A stretch of 64,000 nt of DNA from Rhizobium sp. L43 (GCF_002531725.1 NZ_NWSQ01000010.1:62001-126000); one strand, 5' to 3'; positions 16,347 through 25,646 are shown, counted from the stretch's first letter. Notes: generated from the sequence alone by a model not told the origin. Numbers and translations are program-made.

Positions 16347-17150
16347 TCAGCCGCCGGCGCCCTGATATTTGCCGGTGGCGTAGCGCCAGTGAGCGATAGC
16401 CAGCAAGACCCAGATCGGCCCGGCGGCAAGAGACACCGGCCCGGCCCAGTCCCCGAGGATCGGGATGGGCTTGCCGAGCAGGGCGCCGACCGGAACGGAA
16501 CTGGTCAGCGCCAGCGGGACTGCGGTTATGAGGATGAGCTGTATGCCGCCAGGAAAAATATTGAGCGGGTAGCGGTTCAACTCCCAAAAGCCGAAGAAGA
16601 TCGAGAACAAGTGGTTGGACCGCACCCAGATCAGCGCCGTGGCGCCGATCATGGTGATGAGCGCACCCGTCACGAGCGTCGCGCTGAGAAGTGCGGCAAT
16701 GAAGAATGACGCGGACCAGACCGACCAAGCGAAGTCGACGGACAGAACTGCCCAAGCCATCAGCGCCACTGCGAGGATGATGTGGCCGGCATAGCTGATA
16801 TTGAGGCCGGAAAAAACCAGATAGGCCCAAGGGCTGAAAGGTTTGACCAGTAGCGTGTCGTAAGTGCCGAGCCGCACCAGTTCTTCGAGCTCGCGCAGCT
16901 GCACGAAGCTCATCGCAGCGCCGAGCGAATAAGCCAGCAGTTGGAAGCTGAACAGCAGCGCAAGCTCTGGCCAGGTCCAGCCGCCGAGGGTGTCGAAGCG
17001 GGCAAGCAGGATGCCGATGGTGGCGAAGACGCTGCCATAGGAGAGGATCTGCGCAAAACGATCGAGCCAGAAAGCGCCGCGATATTCCATCTTGGAGCGG
17101 ACGTGCATCCGAACCAGCAGCGGAAGGACGCGCAGATGATGCATGAGCAT
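16347..17150 (-). CDS. ABC-2 type exporter permease (second subunit)
   Basis: 267 residues, about six predicted membrane helices, opening MLMHHLRVLPLLVRMHVRSK and containing FWLDRFAQILSYG, LGTYDTLLVKPFSPWAYLV and NRYPLNIFPGGIQLI. This is the DUF990-type ABC-2 permease pattern. The ATG at 17150 follows GGGAGG that overlaps the stop of the upstream permease gene, so the two are translationally linked. It forms an inner-membrane exporter with the two genes upstream. Confidence 0.87.
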   Translation of the reverse strand: MLMHHLRVLPLLVRMHVRSKMEYRGAFWLDRFAQILSYGSVFATIGILLARFDTLGGWTWPELALLFSFQLLAYSLGAAMSFVQLRELEELVRLGTYDTLLVKPFSPWAYLVFSGLNISYAGHIILAVALMAWAVLSVDFAWSVWSASFFIAALLSATLVTGALITMIGATALIWVRSNHLFSIFFGFWELNRYPLNIFPGGIQLILITAVPLALTSSVPVGALLGKPIPILGDWAGPVSLAAGPIWVLLAIAHWRYATGKYQGAGG

Positions 17151-17152
17151 GA

Positions 17153-17953
17153 TCAGCCTCCCTGCACGGTGATGCGGCCGGAGGCGCAGCGCCACAGCCA
17201 AAGGACCCCACAAAGGAACAAGGCGGCCCAGCCGAGACCCAGGCCGAGATGAAGCCAGATCTCGGCCGGAGAAAGCCGGCCGAGATAGACGGCATTGGGG
17301 TAATAGACGATCCAGGCGAAGGGCAGGTGGCGGGCAACCGTGGCCAGAGGTTCGGGGAAGAACCAGAAGGGCACCAGCAGGCCTGAGAACAGTTGCAGCA
17401 GGGCGCCGAGGATCCAGTCCAGCGAGAAGCTGGTCATCAGCCAGAAGGCCACGAGGCCGAAAAGCGCTGATATCAGGAACAGCAGCGTAAAGGACAGCGC
17501 CCAGAAGGCGACGAACATTACCGCATGGAACAGGCTTGCCGGCGGCAGCATGCCGTAAAACAAGGCGGTGAAGGCGACGGTCGGAATGACCTGTGTTGCC
17601 AGGCGGTAGAAAAAGCTGCCGCATTCGTTGGCGAAGAGATAGAGCGGATAGGACAGGGGCTTGAGCAGCCAGATCGCGACATCGCCGGTTTTGAGCGACC
17701 GGCCGATCTCGCCGATGATCCTTTCAGGGCGGGTCGCACCCATCACGGCGCCGCCGAGCAAGGCATAGGTCACCATCTGCTGCAGGGAGACCCCGTCGAC
17801 CACGATTGCGCCGACGCCGGCATAGGCCGCCTGCCAGATGGCGACGCGCGCGAAGACCTGCACGAGTTTGCCGAAGATGTTGGCCCATACTTCGTTGCGG
17901 TAGGCGAGCTGCGAATGGAAGGCACTGCGCGCGAAGGCGAAATAGGCGCTCAT
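17153..17953 (-). CDS. ABC-2 type exporter permease (first subunit)
   Basis: 266 residues with about six hydrophobic helices; SLQQMVTYALLGGAVMGA, IGRSLKTGDVAIWLLKPLSY and HLPFAWIVYYPNAVYLG are typical of the DUF990/ABC-2 permease group. The start overlaps the stop of the ATPase gene by 4 bases (17950-17953), and the next permease begins 2 bases after its stop. Substrate unknown; relatives are often annotated for antibiotic or sugar export. Confidence 0.87.
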   Translation of the reverse strand: MSAYFAFARSAFHSQLAYRNEVWANIFGKLVQVFARVAIWQAAYAGVGAIVVDGVSLQQMVTYALLGGAVMGATRPERIIGEIGRSLKTGDVAIWLLKPLSYPLYLFANECGSFFYRLATQVIPTVAFTALFYGMLPPASLFHAVMFVAFWALSFTLLFLISALFGLVAFWLMTSFSLDWILGALLQLFSGLLVPFWFFPEPLATVARHLPFAWIVYYPNAVYLGRLSPAEIWLHLGLGLGWAALFLCGVLWLWRCASGRITVQGG

Positions 17954-18969
17954 GATGCCCGGGCCTTGGCATTGCTACGCTGGTCGGCGTTGCGGCGCTG
18001 GTAGAAGGTGCGGATGACCTCTTCGATGTCGGGCTCGTGCAGCGCCACATCCTTGAGGTCGCGCCCGCTACCCACCTCCGATAGGATTGCGACCAGCGAG
18101 ATGTCTTCACGCTCGATGAGATAGTTTTTGCGCAAGCCTTCGTCGCTGACGAGGGTCGCGGTGCGCAACGACAGCGGTCCGGGGTCGCTGGCAAATTCGA
18201 GTGTCAGCCGCCGAGCCGAGCCCAATGCCGCGCGCAGGCTCTTCAACTCACCGTCGAAGATGAGCCTGCTATGATCGACCATGATCAGCCGCGGGCAGAT
18301 GGTCTCGATGTCCTGCAGGTCATGGGTGGTGAGGATAATGGTGACGCCGCGCTCACGGTTGATCTCGGCGAGAAAACGCCGCACCGCATCCTTGGCGACC
18401 ACATCAAGCCCGATGGTCGGCTCGTCCAGAAAGAGGATCTTGGGATCGTGCAGCAGCGACATCACGATCTCGGCGCGCATGCGCTGGCCGAGGCTGAGCT
18501 GGCGCACCGCGCGGTCGAGAAACGGCGTGAGATCGAGCAACTCGCTGAAGCGCCGGAGGTTGTCCGCATAGCGGGCAACGGGGATGTCATAGATGTGCTG
18601 GTGCAAGGTAAAACTGTCGACCAGCGGCAGGTCCCACCACAGCTGGCTGCGCTGGCCGAAAACGACGCCGATCTCGCGCGCATTGTCCATCCGCTTGAGA
18701 TGCGGCGTCCGGCCGAGTACCGAGAGCGTGCCGGCGCTGGGCACCAGGATACCGGTCATCATTTTGATCATCGTCGATTTGCCGGCGCCATTGGGGCCGA
18801 GATAACCAACGGCTTCGCCCGCCGTGATGTCGAAACCGATATCGGAAACGGCCAGAACTTCGGTATATTCGTTGGTCACCAACGTCTTCAGGGCGCCGAG
18901 CAGGCCCGGAAATCTCTTGTGCTGCCGGAAGCGTTTGCTGACGCCCCGTGCCTCGATCAAAGCCGTCAT
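17950..18969 (-). CDS. ABC-2 exporter ATP-binding protein
   Basis: 339 residues. Walker A GPNGAGKST is near 62-70, the signature LSLGQRMRAEI near 161-171, Walker B KILFLDEP near 180-187, and the H-loop TTHD near 219. The ATG at 18969 has GGCGGGAA at correct spacing; another ATG 6 bases upstream is too close to it. First gene of a three-gene operon with two DUF990-like permeases. The C-terminal third is the usual poorly conserved DUF4162-like tail. Confidence 0.92.
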   Translation of the reverse strand: MTALIEARGVSKRFRQHKRFPGLLGALKTLVTNEYTEVLAVSDIGFDITAGEAVGYLGPNGAGKSTMIKMMTGILVPSAGTLSVLGRTPHLKRMDNAREIGVVFGQRSQLWWDLPLVDSFTLHQHIYDIPVARYADNLRRFSELLDLTPFLDRAVRQLSLGQRMRAEIVMSLLHDPKILFLDEPTIGLDVVAKDAVRRFLAEINRERGVTIILTTHDLQDIETICPRLIMVDHSRLIFDGELKSLRAALGSARRLTLEFASDPGPLSLRTATLVSDEGLRKNYLIEREDISLVAILSEVGSGRDLKDVALHEPDIEEVIRTFYQRRNADQRSNAKARAS

Positions 18970-19145
18970 ATGCATTTCCCGCCGATTCGGCAGCTGTGAG
19001 GATTGGGAACCCAGGCTAACGCGGGGCTCGGCCAGTGCAAGCAAAAGTCGCTTTTGGCCATCACGCAATTGAGCAATTCAGAGTTCCGCGGCCGCTCTAG
19101 CCTTTTGCGTTGACAGCCATGATCAATCGATTCCTGTTAGGGGCC

Positions 19146-19688
19146 ATGAAGATCCTCGCCATATCCGGCAGCGCCCGGCGCAATTCCACCAATACGGCAA
19201 TGCTGCGGGCTGTTGGCGCCGTTGCGCCAGATGAAATCGAGATGGCGATCTTCGACGGCGTGGGCGGTTTGCCGGTATTCTCGCCTGATCTCGAGGGGGA
19301 ATTTCTACCGGAGGCGGTGCGGGATTTCATTAAGGCGATCGCTCAGAGCGACGGGGTGATCATTGCCAGCCCGGAATATGTGCGATCCATCCCCGGCGGG
19401 CTGAAGAATGCGATCGACTGGCTCGTCTCGGGAGATGAGATCGTCCACAAGCCGATCGCGCTGCTGCACGCATCGCATCGGGGCGACGACATGCTGGCCG
19501 GTCTTCGCACCATCCTTGCGACCATCACCGACCGGTTCGCCGGCGATATCTTCCTCCGGCTTCCTCTGATGAAACTGGAACCGGCCGATGTGTCCATGAC
19601 CGTCGAAACCGCGGAGAACCGCTCCAAGGTGCAGGCCTATCTTCAGGCCTTCTCGGCCTATTGCGTGGCAGGCAGCCAGACCGCCTGA
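19146..19688 (+). CDS. NADPH-dependent FMN reductase family protein
   Basis: 180 residues with the flavodoxin-like start MKILAISGSARRNSTNTAML, whose SGSxRxxSxN loop binds FMN phosphate, and the second motif SPEYVRSIPGGLKNAIDW (about 83-100). This is the NAD(P)H:quinone/FMN reductase group (ChrR/YieF-like). The ATG at 19146 follows AGGGGCC; an in-frame ATG at 19119 is less well placed. Cytoplasmic. It starts a single-gene unit divergent from the ABC-2 operon. Confidence 0.88.
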   Translation: MKILAISGSARRNSTNTAMLRAVGAVAPDEIEMAIFDGVGGLPVFSPDLEGEFLPEAVRDFIKAIAQSDGVIIASPEYVRSIPGGLKNAIDWLVSGDEIVHKPIALLHASHRGDDMLAGLRTILATITDRFAGDIFLRLPLMKLEPADVSMTVETAENRSKVQAYLQAFSAYCVAGSQTA

Positions 19689-19854
19689 GACTCACACTCC
19701 ATCATCGCACCTCCCCGCAACCTACTGGAATGATGCGCGGCGGCGCCGATACCGGGACCAGCACTCAGCCCGCCCCAGGCTGACGGGACGGTGACGGAGC
19801 AAAGCAGGCAAGGCTTGTGCTCCGTCCGTCTGGAAATCCGCCACGCATTTCACG

Positions 19855-20442
19855 TCAGTCGGCGGCTCCGGGCTTCAACCAGAAATACAGTTTGATCTGA
19901 TCGGGCCTATCGGAGGAATGCGGGCCGCGCATGAACAATTCGCCGCCATTGCGTTCGATCACGCGCCGCGAGGCGTGGTTGTAGTTACAGAGGATGGTGA
20001 GGCGGTCGAGACCTTCCTCTGCCGCCACGGCCAAAAGTAGAGTGAGGGCGGTCGTCGCGTGGCCATTGCGCTGTTTCCACGGCACGACGGAATATCCCAA
20101 ATGGCCCGACACGTCGGGCGGCAGCTCCTCGGTGCCTGGTTGAAAACGCAGGCTGATGCTGCCGCAGAATTCGCCGTCCGAGATCCAGAACAGACGGGTG
20201 GTCAGCGGCGGCGATGCCGATCCGGCGCGCCGCCTGCCATCCGCAATGAGATCGTCGAGAAACCGCGATCTGTCCTGGCGCAGCCGCTGGAGCTCGCCGC
20301 GAATATAGGCTGCGTCGCCGGCGCGGCGCGGATCGGGAGACCAGCCGGCGGCGAGCGCCGCTTCGAAGCCCGACAGGTTTTCCTGATCCGGCGGCAGCAG
20401 GACGATGCGGCCGGCTGGTTTTGCTGGATCTCCAGATGTCAT
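19855..20442 (-). CDS. GNAT family N-acetyltransferase
   Basis: 195 residues. The central sheet LTTRLFWISDGEFCGSISLR, the acetyl-CoA region SGHLGYSVVPWKQRNGHATTALTLLL with R/Q-x-x-G-x-A at about 125-130, and the C-terminal CNYNHASRRVIERNGGELF segment are typical of GNAT proteins of the RimJ/RimL type. Substrate unknown. No clear ribosome site precedes the ATG at 20442. Upstream lies a family C repeat. Confidence 0.82.
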   Translation of the reverse strand: MTSGDPAKPAGRIVLLPPDQENLSGFEAALAAGWSPDPRRAGDAAYIRGELQRLRQDRSRFLDDLIADGRRRAGSASPPLTTRLFWISDGEFCGSISLRFQPGTEELPPDVSGHLGYSVVPWKQRNGHATTALTLLLAVAAEEGLDRLTILCNYNHASRRVIERNGGELFMRGPHSSDRPDQIKLYFWLKPGAAD

Positions 20443-20451
20443 TTTGTGCCT

Positions 20452-20555
20452 GGAGCATTTCCGTTTTTCTTCGAATCACAAAAATGCTCTATCTCTTTGT
20501 TTTCGCGCAATTCCGGACGGAAAACCGCTTCACACTTTTCCTGGAATTGCTTTAG
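20452..20555. repeat. Family C short palindromic repeats (two units)
   Basis: GGAGCATTTCCGTTTTTCTT with AAAATGCTC, then GCAATTCCGGACGGAAAACC and TTTTCCTGGAATTGC. Both units are short hairpins whose arms pair (GAGCATTT/AAATGCTC; GCAATTCC/GGAATTGC). The second unit recurs at 57165-57222. Similar units are common in Rhizobium and Agrobacterium genomes. Confidence 0.75.
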
Positions 20556-20640
20556 GTTTGTGCCGCCTAACCAATCAATCTTGGCCGCTCAGGCAAGCAC
20601 GACCGGCCGGCGATTGGAAGCCGTGCAGGGGCTTTCGGCC

Positions 20641-20672
20641 ATCAAAAAGCCCCGCATCTTCATGCGAGGCTT
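20641..20672 (-). terminator. Rho-independent terminator of the BA14K gene
   Basis: AAGCCTCGCAT and ATGCGGGGCTT pair around GAAG on the minus strand, followed by a run of T (positions 20648-20644 read as U). It starts about 20 bases after the stop at 20693. Confidence 0.85.
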
Positions 20673-20692
20673 GCTCTGATGGATGGACCGGA

Positions 20693-21214
20693 CTAGCGGC
20701 ACTGGCGGCGCGGGCCGTAGTTCGGCTGGTAGGTGTTGTCATAGGCGCGGTAGGACCGATAGCGGCTGTAGCAATATTCGGCGTGCGAGCTGTAGCTACG
20801 TGAAGAATAGGCGCGCGGCTGCGAGGCGATGATGCCACCGATGATGGCGCCGGCGGCCAGGCCGCCGATGATGGCGCCGCTATTGTCATGACGGCGATAT
20901 CGGCGATCGTAGCGGCGATCCCAGCCGTAACGATCATCTCGATAGTAGCGGTCACCTCGATAGTGGCGGTCACCTCGATAGTCGCGGTTGCCTCGATAGT
21001 GTCGGTCGCGGGAGTATCTGCGGGTGTCGCCATAGTTGGAGCAGACGATGGAGTATGGATTGCAGCCGACAGTCATGATCCGGGCATCGGTATTTCCTGG
21101 CCCGGGCTGGGCCGCTGATTGCACCGGGCTCGGCACGAAGGCCGGACCTGCCGAGGCCGGCATTCCGGAGAAGGCCGTCGCTATCGACAGAGCAATAATG
21201 GCCAATCTGTTCAT
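20693..21214 (-). CDS. BA14K family exported protein
   Basis: 173 residues from the ATG at 21214, with AAGGTGAG upstream. A signal peptide (about 1-22, ending SAGP), a tyrosine/arginine/aspartate-rich tandem section (about 70-105, [14 protein letters not shown] units), a glycine-rich hydrophobic helix [14 protein letters not shown], and the C-terminal BA14K motif [18 protein letters not shown] ending GPRRQCR. BA14K proteins were first noted as Brucella immunoreactive antigens with lectin-like activity. Cell-envelope location is likely. A good terminator follows. Confidence 0.88.
   Translation of the reverse strand: MNRLAIIALSIATAFSGMPASAGPAFVPSPVQSAAQPGPGNTDARIMTVGCNPYSIVCSNYGDTRRYSRDRHYRGNRDYRGDRHYRGDRYYRDDRYGWDRRYDRRYRRHDNSGAIIGGLAAGAIIGGIIASQPRAYSSRSYSSHAEYCYSRYRSYRAYDNTYQPNYGPRRQCR
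20935..21010. repeat. 18-bp tandem repeat inside the BA14K gene
   Basis: Four imperfect units of CTCGATAGTGGCGGTCAC (plus-strand view) encode R-x-x-R-G-D/N repeats. Length variation by slippage is possible. Confidence 0.75.
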
Positions 21215-21430
21215 TTCACTCACCTTGGGTAAACGGATGTATCGGAGGGATAACGCAGCGGAAGGGAATTGGTTTCATTTTGGGATGGATGGGGCGATGT
21301 ATGTGCGCATCCGCTAACGGATGGGATAAGGCGGCGCTTTGGCCGACGCCCGTCGATGCAGAGGCGCGTCCCTGCCGGAGACTGGAGCAAATGCTAAATT
21401 TGAGCGTATGCGGATGGCGCGTTATCAGCC

Positions 21431-21640
21431 TCATCTTCCACCGGCCAGCAATCGAAGCTGGTTCTCGTCATGCACACCTTGCCGGTAAAGCTCGATGATG
21501 AGAGCGCCGAGGCGGTCGGCTTCCGCGCCTGATCTGTCGATATTGAGCCCGTTGCAGAGGGCTTCGTGGACACGCCTGCACACATCAAGGTCTTCGGATG
21601 CGAGCGGTTCGTCACGCGTACTGAACAGCTTGTCTGACAT
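21431..21640 (-). CDS. Small hypothetical protein, 69 aa
   Basis: Opens MSDKLFSTRDEPLASEDLDV and ends LLAGGR; soluble, mostly helical, acidic. The stop is just inside a short AT-rich stretch. The pattern RVHEALCNGLNI..EADRLGALIIELYRQG looks like a conserved rhizobial small protein, but I know no function. Confidence 0.6.
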   Translation of the reverse strand: MSDKLFSTRDEPLASEDLDVCRRVHEALCNGLNIDRSGAEADRLGALIIELYRQGVHDENQLRLLAGGR

Positions 21641-21826
21641 CGCGATCTGCCCCTTTTTCGATGCCGTGAATCGCTATCGAAAAAAAAGATAATTTCGCGA
21701 TCTTGGCTCTGCAAGACGGGCGAAAGTCTGAAATACAAAAACAATTCGTGACGCGCGGGAAGATGCCGACAAGGGGGGCGGCATGGGTATCAGATCCATG
21801 GGCGCATCGGCGCGACAGGGGGAGAT

Positions 21827-22003
21827 CTACTTGGTTGCGGGGTCCTTGCCGCTCTGCTGCGACAGGCGCAGCTCCTTCAGCCGCTTGGTTTTCTCCCGGC
21901 GAGCCCTCTGCTCCGCCTCGATAGTTTCCTTGGCGGCTCGCTCGGTGTTTTCGAAGCGATCCTGCCGATAAGCCTTTGATGAGGGTTCACGTTCTCTTGT
22001 CAT
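21827..22003 (-). CDS. Small charged hypothetical protein, 58 aa
   Basis: Opens MTREREPSSKAYRQDRFENT and is nearly all charged helix (AKETIEAEQRARREKTKRLKE without hydrophobic residues in a heptad suggests a single extended helix). Start chosen at the internal ATG because the upstream part has no coding character. Family unknown; plausible because such small proteins recur near 22 kb in rhizobia, which is only an impression. Confidence 0.5.
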   Translation of the reverse strand: MTREREPSSKAYRQDRFENTERAAKETIEAEQRARREKTKRLKELRLSQQSGKDPATK

Positions 22004-22135
22004 GGCCGCTAAACGCAAATCGGCGAAAACGGTTTCATGGGAAAATGCGTAACTGGCCGTCAATCGATCGACGTGGCCCGTGTCAAAGCCATCGTGACAG
22101 CCGGGCGCCCTCGTGGCGCCCGGCAACATCACAGA

Positions 22136-22972
22136 TCAACCCTTGATGAAGGCGAGGATGTCGGGATTGATGATGTCGGCATGGGTGGTGCACATGCCGT
22201 GCGGGAATTTCTCGTAGACCTTCAGCGTCGCGTTCTGCAGCAGCTTGGACGAGAGCAGGGCGGAGTCGGCGATCGGCACGATCTGGTCGTCGTCGCCGTG
22301 CATGACGAAGGTCGGCACGGTGATGATCTTCAGGTCTTCGGTGAAGTTGGTTTCCGAAAACGCCTTGATGCCGTCGTAATGCGCCTTGGCGCCGCCGATC
22401 ATGCCTTGGCGCCACCAATTGTTGATGATTGGCTCCGACACTTTCGCGCCCGGCCGGTTGAAGCTGTAGAATGGACCGGCCGGCAGGTCGCGATAGAATT
22501 GGGCGCGGTTGGCGGCGAGCTGCCTGCGCAGGTCGTCGAAGACCTCGATCGGCAGGCCGCCGGGATTGGCATCCGTTTTCACCATGATCGGCGGCACGGC
22601 GCCGATGATGACGAGCTTGGCGACGCGACCCTGCGGCTGGCCATGGCGGGCGACATAATGGGTCGCTTCGCCGCCGCCGGTGGAGTGGCCGATATGGATG
22701 GTGTTCCTGAGATCGAGATGCTCGACGACGGCTGCGGCATCGGCGGCGTAATGATCCATGTCGTGACCGTCGCCCACCTGGGTGGAGCGGCCGTGGCCGC
22801 GCCGGTCATGGGCCACGACCCGGTAGCCCTTCTCGAGGAAGAACAGCATCTGAGCATCCCAGTCATCGGAGCAGAGCGGCCAGCCGTGATGGAACATGAT
22901 CGGCTGGGCGGTCTTCGGCCCCCAATCCTTGTAGAAGATCTCGACGCCGTCCTTGGTGGTGACTGTGCTCAT
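22136..22972 (-). CDS. Alpha/beta hydrolase, non-heme chloroperoxidase type
   Basis: 278 residues. The sequence MSTVTTKDGVEIFYKDWGPK, HHGWPLCSDDWDAQM (oxyanion region), the nucleophile elbow GHSTGGGEATHYVARHG with Ser about 98, MHGDDDQIVPI with the acid, and FPHGMCTTHADIINPDILAFI with the final histidine are a close match to bacterial cofactor-free haloperoxidases/esterases. In cells these are probably esterases. The start at 22972 is followed by full homology; an upstream in-frame extension lacks it. Cytoplasmic. Confidence 0.9.
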   Translation of the reverse strand: MSTVTTKDGVEIFYKDWGPKTAQPIMFHHGWPLCSDDWDAQMLFFLEKGYRVVAHDRRGHGRSTQVGDGHDMDHYAADAAAVVEHLDLRNTIHIGHSTGGGEATHYVARHGQPQGRVAKLVIIGAVPPIMVKTDANPGGLPIEVFDDLRRQLAANRAQFYRDLPAGPFYSFNRPGAKVSEPIINNWWRQGMIGGAKAHYDGIKAFSETNFTEDLKIITVPTFVMHGDDDQIVPIADSALLSSKLLQNATLKVYEKFPHGMCTTHADIINPDILAFIKG

Positions 22973-23462
22973 CTTTTGACTCCCTTGGTTGGGTTGGATT
23001 GGATGAAGGCGGGCTGAAATTTGCACCGTTGCCGGCAAAATTGACAAGGCCATAGGCACGGCTGCGCGGGGTGAGGTTGGAATATGCTGATGTTATCATC
23101 AAGCTATTCTTTATATTCAATTGACATAACAGAATTTTGTGTTGGACCGGGATACTTCGCTCAAGAGAGCCTCCCCGGAGGTGCGCAGGCCAAGGGCCGG
23201 AGCCTCGAAAGGCGAGGCGGGTGCTCGGCTGTCAGAGGCGATATGCGCGAAGCGGCGCTGCGCATGTCATAGGCTTCGCGCGCCTCATCAGGATGAAGGA
23301 CGTTGGAGGATGCCGCATTGCAGGCAGCCCCCGGCGCTCACTTGAACGCGGATCGACGCCCAACCATCTAATCCTCACACAACAGCACCATGGCAAACCG
23401 TCGCAACCGCGACCGCTTCGCCGGCGGCGGAACGGCCGTTACTGCCGCCTGAGGATCAAACA
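22973..23462. repeat. Intergenic space with a family B repeat (23162-23320)
   Basis: About 490 bases without a gene. 23162-23320 starts CAAGAGAGCCTCCCCGGAGG and ends ATGAAGGACGTTGGAGGATG, a complete but diverged family B unit. 23085-23145 is AT-rich and could hold the hydrolase promoter. Confidence 0.7.
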
Positions 23463-24419
23463 ATGGGTTACATGGACAAGGACATCGCGCCCCAGGATGA
23501 CGGGGCGTTGATCGATGCCTATTCGCAATCGGTCGCAGCAGCAGTCGACATCGTCGGGCCGGCGGTCAGCCGGATCGAGAGGGTGGGTGGCCGGCAGGGG
23601 CATGGTTCGGGCTTCGCCATTTCGCCTGATGGCCTGATCATCACCAACAGCCACGTCGTCGACGACGCCAAGGCCGTTCGCATTACCACGCCCGATGGCT
23701 TCGTTACCGAGGGTCGGGTGCTCGGCCGCGATGTGGATACCGATATCGCCCTCATTCGCGCCAATACCAGCACCGGCGCCTGGGCGAAGCTCGGAGATTC
23801 CCAGCGCCTGCGCAGGGGCCATATCGCCATCGCGATCGGAAACCCGCTCGGCTTCGAATGGACGGTTACCGCCGGCATCGTCTCGGCGCTTGGACGGTCG
23901 ATGCGGGCGGCCAGCGGCCGGCTGATGGAAGATGTCATCCAGACCGATGCGGCGCTCAATCCCGGCAATTCAGGCGGGCCGCTGGTGTCTTCCAGCGGCG
24001 AGGTCATCGGCGTCAACACCGCCATCATCCAGGGCGCGCAGAGCATCGCCTTTGCCGTGGCGTCGAATACCGCCAATTTCGTCGTTTCGGAGATTCTCCG
24101 CTACGGCCAGGTGCGGCGTGCCTTCATCGGTATATCAGGCGACACCATCGTGCTGCCGCGCCGGGTGGCGCTTGCCGCGGGCACGGCGCAGACGACCTCC
24201 GTTCGCATTCGGCGGGTCGAGCCGGAGGGGCCGGCGGCAAAGGGAGGGCTGCAGGAGGGCGACTATATCCTCGCCATCGACGGCAGCCCGGTCGGCGGCG
24301 TCGATGATATCGTCCGATTGATGGATGGCAGCCGGATCGGCAGGGAGACGGAGATCCTGGTGTTTTCGGTGGCGGGCCGGATCGAGAAGAAGATTTTGCT
24401 GCCGATGGCGCGCTCATGA
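23463..24419 (+). CDS. S1C (DegP/HtrA-like) serine protease with PDZ domain
   Basis: 318 residues. The trypsin-like domain (about 20-215) shows SHVV with His64, DTDIALI with Asp94 and GNSGGPL with Ser170, a complete triad. One PDZ domain follows (about 225-315; RRAFIGISGD, GGLQEGDYILAIDGSPVGGV). There is no signal peptide or membrane anchor: the N-terminus MGYMDKDIAPQDDGALIDAY is hydrophilic. That is unusual for HtrA proteins, which act in the periplasm, and suggests a cytoplasmic member. The start has GAGGATC upstream. Confidence 0.9.
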   Translation: MGYMDKDIAPQDDGALIDAYSQSVAAAVDIVGPAVSRIERVGGRQGHGSGFAISPDGLIITNSHVVDDAKAVRITTPDGFVTEGRVLGRDVDTDIALIRANTSTGAWAKLGDSQRLRRGHIAIAIGNPLGFEWTVTAGIVSALGRSMRAASGRLMEDVIQTDAALNPGNSGGPLVSSSGEVIGVNTAIIQGAQSIAFAVASNTANFVVSEILRYGQVRRAFIGISGDTIVLPRRVALAAGTAQTTSVRIRRVEPEGPAAKGGLQEGDYILAIDGSPVGGVDDIVRLMDGSRIGRETEILVFSVAGRIEKKILLPMARS

Positions 24420-24455
24420 CGCCGCATCGGCGCCATGACAAAACACCACTTCGCG

Positions 24456-25457
24456 TCAGGCGCTGACTGCCTCCTGTTCCGTCCCTGAAAAATCCACCGC
24501 GGCAAAGGCTGCGGCCAGCACTTGCGGCCCGGCACCGCCTTTGGCCGCGTCGGTCGAGAGGATCTGGCGGTAGCGCCTGGCGCCGGGCAGGCCGGTGAAG
24601 AGGCCGACCATGTGGCGGGCCACGTGCTGCAGCCGACCGCCGCTGGCGATATGGCGTTCGGCATAGGCCATCATCCGGCCGCAGAGCGCCTCCCAGTCCG
24701 GTTCGGCTGCCGGCGCGCCAAAGAAGCGCTGGTCGATGTCGGCAAGGATGGCGGCATTCTGGTAGGCGGCACGGCCGAGCATGACGCCGTCGACATGTTC
24801 GAGGTGGGCTGCGGCTTCATCCAGCGTGCGGATGCCGCCATTGATGCCGATGAAGACATCGGGCCAGCGCTGTTTCATCCGGTAGACGATCTCATAATCG
24901 AGCGGCGGGATCTCGCGGTTCTCCTTGGGGCTCAGGCCCTTCAGCCAGGCCTTGCGCGCATGGATCCAGATCGCGTCGGCGCCGGCATCGAGGACGCGGG
25001 TGATCAGCTCGGGCAGCGCCTGTTCCGGCTCCTGCTCGTCGACGCCGATCCGGCATTTCACCGTCACCGGCACGGTCGCAACCCTCTTCATCGCGGCGAT
25101 GCACTCGGCCACCGTTTCCGGCGTCAGCATCAGGCAGGCGCCGAAGGTGCCTGATTGCACGCGGTCGGAGGGGCAGCCGACATTGAGGTTGATCTCGTCA
25201 TAGCCATAGGGCTCGGCGATCGTCACCGCCTCGGCAAGCTTTTTGGGGTCCGACCCGCCGAGCTGCAGCGCCAGCGGGTGCTCCGCGGCGTCATGGCCGA
25301 GCAGCCGGTCGCGCGGGCCGTGGATGATCGCATCGGCCACCACCATCTCGGTATAGAGCAGCGCCTGCCGGCTGATCTGGCGGTGGAAATAGCGGCAATG
25401 CCGATCCGTCCAGTCGATCATCGGGGCCACGGCGAAAATCGGCCTGCTATACGTCAT
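24456..25457 (-). CDS. dusA: tRNA-dihydrouridine synthase DusA
   Basis: 333 residues. It reduces uridines 20/20a in the tRNA D-loop using FMN and NADPH. The start MTYSRPIFAVAPMIDWTDRH is the DusA signature, the active cysteine lies in NVGCPSDRVQSGTFGACLM (about 88-106), and KCRIGVDEQE, IHARKAWLKGLSPKENR and INGGIRT are further DusA motifs. The ATG at 25457 is chosen; an in-frame extension to 25529 has no homology. Confidence 0.94.
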   Translation of the reverse strand: MTYSRPIFAVAPMIDWTDRHCRYFHRQISRQALLYTEMVVADAIIHGPRDRLLGHDAAEHPLALQLGGSDPKKLAEAVTIAEPYGYDEINLNVGCPSDRVQSGTFGACLMLTPETVAECIAAMKRVATVPVTVKCRIGVDEQEPEQALPELITRVLDAGADAIWIHARKAWLKGLSPKENREIPPLDYEIVYRMKQRWPDVFIGINGGIRTLDEAAAHLEHVDGVMLGRAAYQNAAILADIDQRFFGAPAAEPDWEALCGRMMAYAERHIASGGRLQHVARHMVGLFTGLPGARRYRQILSTDAAKGGAGPQVLAAAFAAVDFSGTEQEAVSA

Positions 25458-25589
25458 CGACGTTCCATTGTTCCTTGGTTCGCATGGTGCCATTGCATCG
25501 CGCGGTCTACGCCCTACGGGCGGGATCATCCATCAGCGCGCATATAACACTTGGCCGTGCGATCGACAAATGACTGCCGGTCGACACGA

Positions 25590-25621
25590 AACAGAAACGG
25601 CGCCCCTTGCGGAGCGCCGTT
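25590..25621 (-). terminator. Rho-independent terminator of the cold-shock gene
   Basis: On the minus strand AACGGCGC and GCGCCGTT pair around a 10-nt loop, followed by TTCTGTTTCG. It lies 26 bases past the stop at 25647. The U-run is weak. Confidence 0.7.
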
Positions 25622-25646
25622 CATGCCGCGTGAGCGGAAATCTGAC

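Noticed and set aside
19088..19102. CGCGGCCGCTCTAG resembles a cloning polylinker
   Set aside because: The stretch is short, lacks the rest of any vector polylinker, and sits in ordinary intergenic sequence, so chance is enough.
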